Assembly: GCA_903842345.1 (NCBI GenBank) | Contig: CAIMLR010000027.1 | Location: 1-64,000 of the forward strand | Direction of reading: 5' to 3' | DNA length: 64,000 nt | DNA from: an uncultured Myxococcales bacterium | Lineage (GTDB): Bacteria > Myxococcota_A > UBA9042 | Part shown: in pieces, positions 27,834-35,574 of the stretch | How the letters are laid out: every line of letters begins with the position of its first letter | How positions within the stretch are numbered: position 1 is the first letter of the stretch | The notes under the pieces: model-generated | The model's input: only the letters and a program-made list of their open reading frames with translations | Database searches by the model: none | Told to the model about the DNA's origin: nothing | Made by a program: the position numbers and the translations under genes

Positions 27834-30329
27834 ATGTTGATGGATGTCTTCAATATCCTTGTGCTTCTCTACTTCGTGTTGCTCACGTCGGGCTACATCG
27901 CGCTTTTTGTTGCAGCTTCCGTCGGCATCATCCAGGTGCGCCGCGATTTGGAAGGCAGTTCACCGGAATCCGTGTCCATGCGCGGCCGTGCCACGCTGCC
28001 GATTTCCATCCTGGTGCCTGCGCACAACGAAGAAAAAACCGTGGTGGAGTCCGTGCGCGCGCTGCTCAAGCTGCGCTATCCGGAACACGAAGTGGTTGTC
28101 GTGAACGATGGCTCGTCGGACAAGACGATGAAGCGGCTGCGCACCGCGTTTGCGCTGGAAGCCGTGCCGATCGACCTGCGCTTGGATCTGGCCTGCAAAC
28201 CGATTCGCGCGACCTACCGCTCCGCGATCTACAACCGCCTGATCGTCATCGACAAAGACAACGGCGGTAAAGCCGACGCGCTCAACTGCGCCATCAACGC
28301 CAGCCGCTTTCCGCTGGTCTGCGCGATTGACGCGGATACGCTGATTCTGCCCGACGCCCTGCTGCGTCTCGTGCGGCCATTCCTGACGGACGTGGACGTG
28401 GTCGCCGTCGGCGGCACGATTTGCCTCGCCAATGGCTGCACGATCGAGCGCGGCGCGGTCGTTGAAATGGGCCTGCCCAAGTCCTGGCTCGCGCGCTTCC
28501 AGGTTGTTGAGTACCTGCGCGCCTTCCTCGTGGGTCGCCTTGGCTGGGACCGCATGGGCGGCAACCTCATCATCTCCGGCGCGTTTGGCCTGTTCCGCCG
28601 CTCCGCTGTCACAAATGCCGGCGGCTATGCGCACGACTCCGTGGGCGAGGACATGGAGCTCGTCGCGCGCCTGCGGCACCAGATTCCGCAATGGCTGCAA
28701 GGCCGCGCGATCGCCCATTTGCCCGATCCGGTCGCGTTCACGGAAGCGCCTGAGAGCATTCGGATTCTCGGCAACCAGCGCGATCGCTGGCAGCGCGGCC
28801 TCGCGGACACCTTGTGGCGTCACCGCAAGATGGCGTTCAACCGCCGCTACGGCCCGATTGGCCTCGTCGTGATGCCGTTCTTCGTGGTCTTTGAGCTGTT
28901 CGGACCGATCATCGAGCTCTTCGGCTATTTCTACTTCCTGCTGATGCTCGTCGGCGGCTTCATTGAGCCCGTCTTCACCGGCCTGTTCCTGATTCTCGCG
29001 GTGCTCATTGGCTTTTTGCTGTCGCTCGGCGCGATTTTGCTGGAAGAGCTGTCCCTGTCGTTCTTCCGCGATCGCGGCGACTTGTGGCGCCTCGTCAGCG
29101 TCGCGCTGCTGGAAAACATGGGCTACCGGCAGCTGATCCTCTGGTATCGCATCCGCGGGCTTTGGGGCTACGTGCGGCGCCGCAAGACGTGGGGCCGCAT
29201 GACGCGCCTTGGCTTTGCCGGCGGCACGGGTCCGCGCGGTGAGGCCCGTTCCAGCGCGCTGCCGATTCTCGTCACGTTGTTGCTGGCGTCGATCGTCATG
29301 CTGCCGGTGGGCTGGCTCATCAAGCCGCGCCCGGCGGTCAAGCCGCAGATCCTCGACAAGACGGTGCCGTTTGAGAATCGCCGCGAGCACTTGCGGCTGA
29401 TGTGGCTGTTGACCCAGGCCAAGGTCCAGCCGCCCACGTCGCGGTTCATGTGGGATCCGGTCACGGACTACGTGGGCTGGAATCCGACGACGAAGATGCA
29501 CCGCGAATTGGCCGACGAGGACTTGAAGGAGCGCAACCTGCTCTTCATTTCCGACACCTATGGCGTGTACGTCGACGACTACGACGCGATGCCGCGGCCG
29601 GTTGCCCACTTGGAGCTGTCCAAGAAGATTTTTGGCGGCCTGTCCGACGCGGAGATGGATGTCATCGAGCGCTTTATGGCGCGCGGGGGTCGGGTTTGCG
29701 CGGAATTCAACACCTACGCAACGCCGACGCCGTACAGCGCGCGGGTGCGGATGGAGAAGATCCTGCATGTGAAGTGGTCGGGCTGGGCGGGTCGCCGCGT
29801 GGACGATTTCTCCGACGATCGCGAGATCGCGCAGTGGGTGCAGAAGCGCTGGGCGGAGGAGACGGGCCGGCCGTACGACCTGGAAGGCCCCGGCATTCTG
29901 CTCATCCATGAAGATGGCCGCGTGGTATGCCTGCAAGAAGAGCTGGACATCCCCAAGGATCCGCTGGTGTTGTCCTACGGTTCAGAGAGCGTGCCGGTCA
30001 CCTACTGGTTTGACATCAATGAAGCGACGGACGCCAAGGAAGTGCGCGCGACCTACAAGCTGCACACGCTTGAGCCCGGCGCCGTGCTGCTCGCGAAATT
30101 CGGGATTCCCGACGCGTTTCCGGCGATCGTGTACGACGACAAGCTGACGCACACGTACCTGGCGGGCGACATGACGGACGCCGAAGCGCATCTGGGTCCG
30201 CCTTGGCTCGCGTTTGTCCCGACGGTTCGCCGCTGGATGGCGCAGACGGGCATGGTGCCGGAGGATATTCGCCTGCTGTGGCGCGTGTACGCCCCGACGA
30301 TCACGCGCGTGCTGAACGGCGAACTGTGA
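27834..30329 (+). CDS. processive family 2 glycosyltransferase with extra C-terminal domain
   Basis: An 831-residue inner-membrane polysaccharide synthase. An N-terminal membrane segment (7-37) is followed by a GT-A domain with the nucleotide-sugar residues VVVVNDGSSDK (about 90), the metal-binding DADT (166-169), the catalytic GED (about 270) and QRDRW (315-319), which marks processive synthases such as PgaC and BcsA. Membrane helices lie at about 340-405 and 478-500. The last 330 residues form a soluble domain, probably periplasmic, with ERNLLFISDTYGVY and GGRVCAEFN; it is not a feature of PgaC-type enzymes, and the GATase-1-like look is only a guess. No PilZ domain is seen. Confidence 0.88.
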   Translation: MLMDVFNILVLLYFVLLTSGYIALFVAASVGIIQVRRDLEGSSPESVSMRGRATLPISILVPAHNEEKTVVESVRALLKLRYPEHEVVVVNDGSSDKTMKRLRTAFALEAVPIDLRLDLACKPIRATYRSAIYNRLIVIDKDNGGKADALNCAINASRFPLVCAIDADTLILPDALLRLVRPFLTDVDVVAVGGTICLANGCTIERGAVVEMGLPKSWLARFQVVEYLRAFLVGRLGWDRMGGNLIISGAFGLFRRSAVTNAGGYAHDSVGEDMELVARLRHQIPQWLQGRAIAHLPDPVAFTEAPESIRILGNQRDRWQRGLADTLWRHRKMAFNRRYGPIGLVVMPFFVVFELFGPIIELFGYFYFLLMLVGGFIEPVFTGLFLILAVLIGFLLSLGAILLEELSLSFFRDRGDLWRLVSVALLENMGYRQLILWYRIRGLWGYVRRRKTWGRMTRLGFAGGTGPRGEARSSALPILVTLLLASIVMLPVGWLIKPRPAVKPQILDKTVPFENRREHLRLMWLLTQAKVQPPTSRFMWDPVTDYVGWNPTTKMHRELADEDLKERNLLFISDTYGVYVDDYDAMPRPVAHLELSKKIFGGLSDAEMDVIERFMARGGRVCAEFNTYATPTPYSARVRMEKILHVKWSGWAGRRVDDFSDDREIAQWVQKRWAEETGRPYDLEGPGILLIHEDGRVVCLQEELDIPKDPLVLSYGSESVPVTYWFDINEATDAKEVRATYKLHTLEPGAVLLAKFGIPDAFPAIVYDDKLTHTYLAGDMTDAEAHLGPPWLAFVPTVRRWMAQTGMVPEDIRLLWRVYAPTITRVLNGEL

Positions 30330-30342
30330 TCGGCGCTGCCTG

Positions 30343-31623
30343 ATGCGCCGCGCGATCCTCCTCCTGCTGGGCATGACGCTCCTGTCGGCGTGTCGGCCCT
30401 CGCAGCTGATGCGCACCGACCTGCCGGCGAAATGCCAACAGCCGGATACCCACGCGTTGCTGCAGGTCGCGCGCGAGTCGCTGGTGCTGGAGGCCTATCG
30501 GCCGCGGACGATCTACGACCTGGATGCGACCAACCGGCCGGTGCCGTTTCTCGCCAACCCGCTCGCTGCGGACGCGCTGGCCGTCCTGAGCTATCCCGAG
30601 CCGCGGCGCTTTGCCGGCGGCGACCGCGATTTTGCCCGGATGGCGCACCGGTCCTTCCTCTACGACAACGCGCTTGTCGTGTTGTGGCTTGTGCACGAGG
30701 GCGATCTGGCGCGCGCGCGGCGGGTGCTGGCGACGATCGCCGCCTTGCAGCGCCCGGACGGCGCGTGGGGATTCGGCTTCAACGCCGGCGTTGACGACGG
30801 CTACTACAACGCCGCGTATGTCCGCACGGGCACGGTCGCGTGGGTTGTCTATGCGCTCGCCCACTACCGATCAGCCAGCCGCGACGCGCGCTACGACGCT
30901 GTTCTCGAGCGCGCCACGCGCTGGCTGCTCGCCCAGCGGGACGCGCCGAGCGACCTGTTCTTCGCTGGCTCCGGTCGCTGGATCGACGCCGCGCACTTCC
31001 AACCGCAGTGGCCGGCGCGCTTCTTTGCCACCGAGCACCAGATCGACACGTGGTTTGCCCTGCAGGCCGTCACCCACGCGTGGCCGGCGCTTGCGCAGGC
31101 GCAGCATTTGCCGGGTGTGGCCCGAGCGCTGGCTGCGGCCATCCAGCAGCGGCTGTGGCTGCCCGACGAGCAGCGTTTCGCCCAAGGGCAGGCCGGGAGC
31201 CATCTGGACGCGACGAGCGCGCTGGATGCTGCGGGGACGTGGTCAGCGCTCTGGCTGCTGGCCCAAGGCGATGCGGTGCGGGCACGGCAGGCGCTGGCGT
31301 GGGTCACCGCGCAACACGCGGTGGTGGCGCGCGGATGGAACGGGCTGCGACCGTACCGCGATGCGCCGCCGGAGACGTGGTTCGTTGAAGCGAGCATCGC
31401 CCAACCGCTGGCCCACGCGCGCATGGGCCAGCGTGAGGTTGCGCAGCAGCAGTGGCTGCCGTTGGCGCAGCTGGCCTGCGCGGGCGGCCTGCCGGTGGTC
31501 TATGCCCCGGACTGGCATGCCGATTTTCCGTTCACGCCCGCCACCGCGCCGACGATCTGGTGGTTGATTGCCGCCGAGGAGATCGCCGACGGCGGCGCGC
31601 CGTGGCTTTGGGCTGAGCGCTGA
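30343..31623 (+). CDS. lipoprotein with (alpha/alpha) toroid fold, possible glycan-active enzyme
   Basis: A 426-residue lipoprotein: signal peptide with lipobox LSAC at about residue 17. The mature part is helical with repeated hairpins containing aromatic/Trp motifs (RPDGAWGFGFN, WFALQAVTHAWPALAQ, TWSALWLLAQGD, PTIWWLIAAEE), the look of six-hairpin glycosidase or polysaccharide-lyase folds. I cannot assign a family or the catalytic acid. It starts 13 bases after the GT2, so it is probably co-transcribed and trims or modifies the polymer in the periplasm, as GH8/GH105-like partners do in other loci; this is inference. Confidence 0.7.
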   Translation: MRRAILLLLGMTLLSACRPSQLMRTDLPAKCQQPDTHALLQVARESLVLEAYRPRTIYDLDATNRPVPFLANPLAADALAVLSYPEPRRFAGGDRDFARMAHRSFLYDNALVVLWLVHEGDLARARRVLATIAALQRPDGAWGFGFNAGVDDGYYNAAYVRTGTVAWVVYALAHYRSASRDARYDAVLERATRWLLAQRDAPSDLFFAGSGRWIDAAHFQPQWPARFFATEHQIDTWFALQAVTHAWPALAQAQHLPGVARALAAAIQQRLWLPDEQRFAQGQAGSHLDATSALDAAGTWSALWLLAQGDAVRARQALAWVTAQHAVVARGWNGLRPYRDAPPETWFVEASIAQPLAHARMGQREVAQQQWLPLAQLACAGGLPVVYAPDWHADFPFTPATAPTIWWLIAAEEIADGGAPWLWAER

Positions 31624-31656
31624 GCGGTCGTGCGCTTGAACTGCGGTGGGGTGACG

Positions 31657-32754
31657 CTAGCGGCCCAGCACGTGGCTCAAGCCCGCGTAGAGCGCAGCGC
31701 CGAGCGCGGCCGAGATCGGCAAGGTCAGCACCCAGGCGATCATGATGTTGCCCGCGACGCCCCAGCGCACCGCGCTCAGGCGCTTGGAGGCGCCGACGCC
31801 CATGATGGACGACGAGATGACGTGGGTCGTCGAGACCGGCGCCTTCATCCAGGACGCGGTGAGGATGACGATCGCGCCAGCCGTTTCCGCGGCAAAACCG
31901 TGAATCGGCTGCAGCTTGATGATCTTGCTGCCCATCGTCCGGATGATCCGCCAGCCGCCTGCGGCCGTGCCTGCGGCCATCGCACACGCGCACGCACCGA
32001 TGACCCAGAACGGCACCACGAGGTCAGGATGCTGCGCGTCCGGCAGCGTCAGCCAGCCCGGGTGCGTCGTGCCGTGCTTGGCGTAGTAGGCGACAAGCGA
32101 CATCGTGACGATGCCCATCGCCTTCTGCGCGTCATTGGAGCCGTGCGACAGCGCCATGGAACTCGCCGACAGCAGTTGCAGGTGGCGGAACACGCTGTTG
32201 ACCTTCGTCGGGCCTGTGCGGCGGACCATCCACGTCAGGGAAACCATGATGATGAAGCCGATGAAGAAGCCGGCGATGGGTGAGATCACCAGTCCCATCA
32301 TCACCTTGTAGACGCCCTTGGAGTGCAGGAGGACGCTCAACGCGTCCCCGAGCTTGGCGTTTTCATCGAGCACGCGGTGGCAAGCGACCGCGCCGACGAG
32401 GCCGCCGACGAGCGTATGGCTCGACGAGGACGGCAAGCCGAGGGCCCAGGTGACGAGGTTCCAGATGATGCCCGCCAGCAGCGCGCAAACGACCACGGTC
32501 TGGGTGATCGAGATCGGGTCGGCGATGTCACCGCCGATGGTCTTGGCGACGCCGGTGCCGAGGAACGCGCCGCCGAAGTTGAAGACCGCCGCGAGCATGA
32601 CCGCCGTGCGCGGCGACAGCACGTTGGTCGAGACGACGGTCGCGATCGCGTTGGCCGTGTCGTGAAAACCGTTGATGTAGTCGAAGACCAGCGCCGTGAC
32701 GACGACGACCACCAACAGGATGAACGGGTCGACCATCGCTACGGCATCAGCCAT
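31657..32754 (-). CDS. pit: low-affinity inorganic phosphate transporter (Pit family)
   Basis: A 365-residue membrane protein of the PiT family, which imports metal-phosphate with protons. The duplicated family signatures are present: GFHDTANAIATVVSTNVLSP near the N-terminus and SHGSNDAQKAMGIV in the second half. The ATG at 32754 overlaps the DUF47 gene upstream by 8 bp. Ten or so helices can be counted. An alternative start at 32736 (MVDPF) is possible. It converges on the toroid lipoprotein with a 33-bp gap. Confidence 0.95.
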   Translation of the reverse strand: MADAVAMVDPFILLVVVVVTALVFDYINGFHDTANAIATVVSTNVLSPRTAVMLAAVFNFGGAFLGTGVAKTIGGDIADPISITQTVVVCALLAGIIWNLVTWALGLPSSSSHTLVGGLVGAVACHRVLDENAKLGDALSVLLHSKGVYKVMMGLVISPIAGFFIGFIIMVSLTWMVRRTGPTKVNSVFRHLQLLSASSMALSHGSNDAQKAMGIVTMSLVAYYAKHGTTHPGWLTLPDAQHPDLVVPFWVIGACACAMAAGTAAGGWRIIRTMGSKIIKLQPIHGFAAETAGAIVILTASWMKAPVSTTHVISSSIMGVGASKRLSAVRWGVAGNIMIAWVLTLPISAALGAALYAGLSHVLGR

Positions 32755-33394
32755 GCTTCACGACCACGGAACGAATCAGATCGCACACGTCGTCGCAGGC
32801 ATCGATGGCTTTTTCCAGCGAGTCGAGGATTTCCTTCTCGCGGATCAGGTCGATGGCGTCCGGCGGCGACTGGAACAGCCGGCCGACCGCGTTGCGATAC
32901 GCGGTGTCCCCTTCGTTTTCCAGGGCGTGGACGCGGACGAACCAGACGTGCAGCTCCGAGTGATTGTCGCCTGAACGCAGCAGTTGCACGCAGTGCGCGA
33001 CGCCGTGGGCCGACTCGCGGGCGATCCGCACCAGATCGCGCATCGCGTCGGTCAGGACGCCAACGCGGTAAATCACGATGAGGCCTGCGGTTTCTTCCAT
33101 CAAGTCGATGATGTCGTCCAGCGCTGAGACAAGGGCGTGCAAATCCTCGCGATCGATCGGCGTGACGAAGGTCTTGTCGAGTTCGTCATACACGACGTGA
33201 GCGACTTCATCGCCTTCGTGCTCAATCCGCCGCATCGCTTCTGACACGCGGGCGAAATCCGCGGTGGTCTCCGCGGTGGCCAGCTTGGCAAACTCGTCGG
33301 CGCCAATGGTCAGGTTGCGCGCCAACGCGTCAAGGTAGCCAAAGAAGCGATTCTCTTGCGGTAACAAAGACTTGATGATGCGATCGAGCCACAT
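32747..33394 (-). CDS. DUF47 (PhoU-like) partner of the phosphate transporter
   Basis: A 215-residue helical protein of the DUF47/PhoU-like family, almost always found directly upstream of pit genes and thought to regulate transport. The family start MWLDRIIKSLLPQENRFF and metal-binding acidic motifs such as RRIEHEGDEVAH and ALDDIIDLMEE are visible. It overlaps pit by 8 bp, so translation is coupled. No Pho box is seen in the upstream divergent region (33395-33558). Confidence 0.95.
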   Translation of the reverse strand: MWLDRIIKSLLPQENRFFGYLDALARNLTIGADEFAKLATAETTADFARVSEAMRRIEHEGDEVAHVVYDELDKTFVTPIDREDLHALVSALDDIIDLMEETAGLIVIYRVGVLTDAMRDLVRIARESAHGVAHCVQLLRSGDNHSELHVWFVRVHALENEGDTAYRNAVGRLFQSPPDAIDLIREKEILDSLEKAIDACDDVCDLIRSVVVKHG

Positions 33395-33558
33395 GCGGTT
33401 GCCTTGGCGCGTCGGACGGGCGCGCGGTGCGGCAGAGTATCTGCGACGTTGGCCTTGGCGTCACCCCCGCGTCGCAGCAATGTCGCATTCCTGACACCGA
33501 GCGCGGAATGGTGCAATCGTTTGACCGCATCGCGACGCGCGTTTACGCTCTTGCGGCG

Positions 33559-34878
33559 ATGAACGGATTTACTTACGAGCCTGCCCACCAGATTCAGCAC
33601 CGGAACGCCGGACTGCTGCTGCTCCTGCTGGTTTTTGCCGCCGCTTGCGAAGGCGAGCGCCAAAGTGCTCCGGAATCCGCGGTCGTGCTGGCTCGCCACA
33701 TTGACCAACTGCTGGACGATCCGAGCGGCCTGCCGCGCGAGGCTTCAGCGACCGAAATGGCTGCCGACGCGACGGCCGCACAGCCGGCTGCTGCCGCTTC
33801 GCCGACCGTGCCCGAGGCGGATGCCGGGGTCACGGCGCCCGATGTCCAGACGGCGCCAGACGTGAAGACCGAGCCGGATGTGCCGGCAACGCCCGACGTG
33901 AAGGCGACGCCGGACGTGTTTCAGGCGCCCGACGTGAAGCTGGCCCCCGACGTGCAGCAGAAGCCCGATGCCGCGAACAAGCCGGACGCGGCGGCGCCGA
34001 TTGTGCCGATTCCAGTGCGCCGCGACGGCACGCCGATCGCCAAGCCTGAACCCACACCGAAGTCCGACGTGCCGGTCGCCAAGCCGGTGCCGGCGACGAA
34101 GCCGGAGCCGGTCGTCAAGCCGGCCAAAATGACCGCCGCCGAGCGCAAGCAACAGGCGAAATTGGCTGCCGCAGCCGCCAAGGAAGAAGCCAAGGCCGCC
34201 GCGAAGAAAGCCAAGGCCGACAAGAAGAAGCACGCGCTGGCCGCGGTGCGCGACAAGAAGAAGCGCGCGGCGGCGGCCAAGCAGAAGAAAGCAGACGCCA
34301 AGGCAGAGGCAGAAGCGGCCAAGAAGGCGGCGATCGCGGCCAAGAAAGCTGCGGCGTGGGCCAAGAAGCACCCGAAGGCGGCACAGCAGGCCGTTCCCGT
34401 CAAACCGGAGGCGGCAAAGCCGGCCAAGCCGGAGCCGGAAAAGCCCGCGAAGCCGGAGCCTGCGAAGGCCGGCAAGGCGGATCCCGTCAAGCCTGAGCCC
34501 GCCAAGGCAGCCGCAACGGCACCCGCGGCAGTGGCCGGTGGCGATGCAACGGAGCTGTTCTTCAGCGGCAAACGCAAGCAGGACGCCGGCGACTTCAAGG
34601 GCGCAATCGAGGATTTCAAGGCCTCGCAGGCGTCGCGCCCAAGTCCGCGGACGCTGACGGCGCTCGGCCGCGCCTATTTTGACGCCGGGGAAATGAATGC
34701 CGCGACTGGCGCGTTGCGCAAAGCGGGCAACCACGACGACGCGCAGCTGCTGCTCGCCACGCTGTACCAGCAGACGGACAAAGCGGACAAGGCGCGCAAA
34801 GTGTATGAAGAGTTCTTGAAGGCGCATCCCGATCATCCCAAGGCCGATTGGGTGCGCAAGTTGCTGAAAACGCTGTAG
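33559..34878 (+). CDS. lipoprotein with PDV and Lys/Ala-rich repeats and C-terminal TPR
   Basis: A 439-residue protein, probably a lipoprotein: the ATG at 33559 gives a signal peptide ending in VFAAAC; starts further upstream lack a signal. After a variable stretch come about eight PDV/PDA repeats (33835-33993) and then a Lys/Ala-rich region (about 185-330) likely to form a long charged helix. The final 110 residues look like TPRs (ELFFSGKRKQDAGDFKGAIEDF, TLTALGRAYFDAGEMNAA). It probably spans part of the periplasm and binds another envelope component. Exact function unknown; a weak ribosome site leaves the start uncertain. Confidence 0.7.
   Translation: MNGFTYEPAHQIQHRNAGLLLLLLVFAAACEGERQSAPESAVVLARHIDQLLDDPSGLPREASATEMAADATAAQPAAAASPTVPEADAGVTAPDVQTAPDVKTEPDVPATPDVKATPDVFQAPDVKLAPDVQQKPDAANKPDAAAPIVPIPVRRDGTPIAKPEPTPKSDVPVAKPVPATKPEPVVKPAKMTAAERKQQAKLAAAAAKEEAKAAAKKAKADKKKHALAAVRDKKKRAAAAKQKKADAKAEAEAAKKAAIAAKKAAAWAKKHPKAAQQAVPVKPEAAKPAKPEPEKPAKPEPAKAGKADPVKPEPAKAAATAPAAVAGGDATELFFSGKRKQDAGDFKGAIEDFKASQASRPSPRTLTALGRAYFDAGEMNAATGALRKAGNHDDAQLLLATLYQQTDKADKARKVYEEFLKAHPDHPKADWVRKLLKTL
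33835..33993 (+). repeat. PDV peptide repeats
   Basis: Six-residue units of the form x-x-PDV are repeated about seven times (APDVQT, APDVKT, EPDVPA, TPDVKA, TPDVFQ, APDVKL, APDVQQ), followed by two PDA units. The DNA copies are not identical, so this is an old, diverged repeat. Confidence 0.9.
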
Positions 34879-34938
34879 TTGATTGGCGGTTTCCCAGCAG
34901 CGTTGGCTACGACGCCCTCGCGTCGCGCAGGTCCAGAC

Positions 34939-35568
34939 ATGATGCGAAGTTCGATGCGGTTGGCAGGTTATTGCGGAATTCTGGCGCTCAGCCTCGCGGC
35001 TTCGGCGTGCGGCAAATCGCCCCCGTCCACTTCTGCAGCGCCCGTTGGGGCGACGGCTCCCGGTGCCGCGCCGGCGCCTGCCGGGACCGCCGCGGGCAAT
35101 GTGACCGCCCAGGCCAGCGAATCGATCGCCACCAACACCGCGGATCCGACTTGCCCGACTTGCCAGCGCGCCGACGCGAGCAGCAGCAGCGACGTCGTCA
35201 TCAAGCCGCTGGATCCCGTGTTCCGCGACGACCTGAAGATGACGATCGGCATGACCTGCCAGTTGCTGGAGGACGGCGTGGCGATCCTGGAGGGTCACGT
35301 CAAGGATCCCGCCTCTGCGCAGGCGGCGCTCCTGGCCTACCGCGAGAAGAACAAGACGCACATCGCGGAGATGACGATCAAGACGCGCGACATGGCCGTG
35401 CGCCTCAAGGAACTGGGCTTTGAAGCCGATATTCCAGAAGAAGTGAAGGCCGACTACGAGGACCGCATGAGCAAGGCGCTGGCCCGCCTGGAAGCCGTGC
35501 GGACGATCTACGCCAAGCACCCCGCCGTGCTTGAGGCTTTTGGCCCGTTCATCCGCTCGGCTGAGTAG
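34939..35568 (+). CDS. small lipoprotein, function unknown
   Basis: A 209-residue lipoprotein starting at ATG 34939 (or 34942), with lipobox ASAC. A Pro/Ala linker and a CPTC pair (about residue 70) lead into a helical domain with acidic/basic heptad-like spacing (VKDPASAQAALLAYREKNKTH onwards), probably a coiled coil. I do not recognise the family. It follows the repeat lipoprotein by 60 bp and precedes the rhomboid by six, so these may be one operon. Confidence 0.65.
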   Translation: MMRSSMRLAGYCGILALSLAASACGKSPPSTSAAPVGATAPGAAPAPAGTAAGNVTAQASESIATNTADPTCPTCQRADASSSSDVVIKPLDPVFRDDLKMTIGMTCQLLEDGVAILEGHVKDPASAQAALLAYREKNKTHIAEMTIKTRDMAVRLKELGFEADIPEEVKADYEDRMSKALARLEAVRTIYAKHPAVLEAFGPFIRSAE

Positions 35569-35574
35569 CCCATC

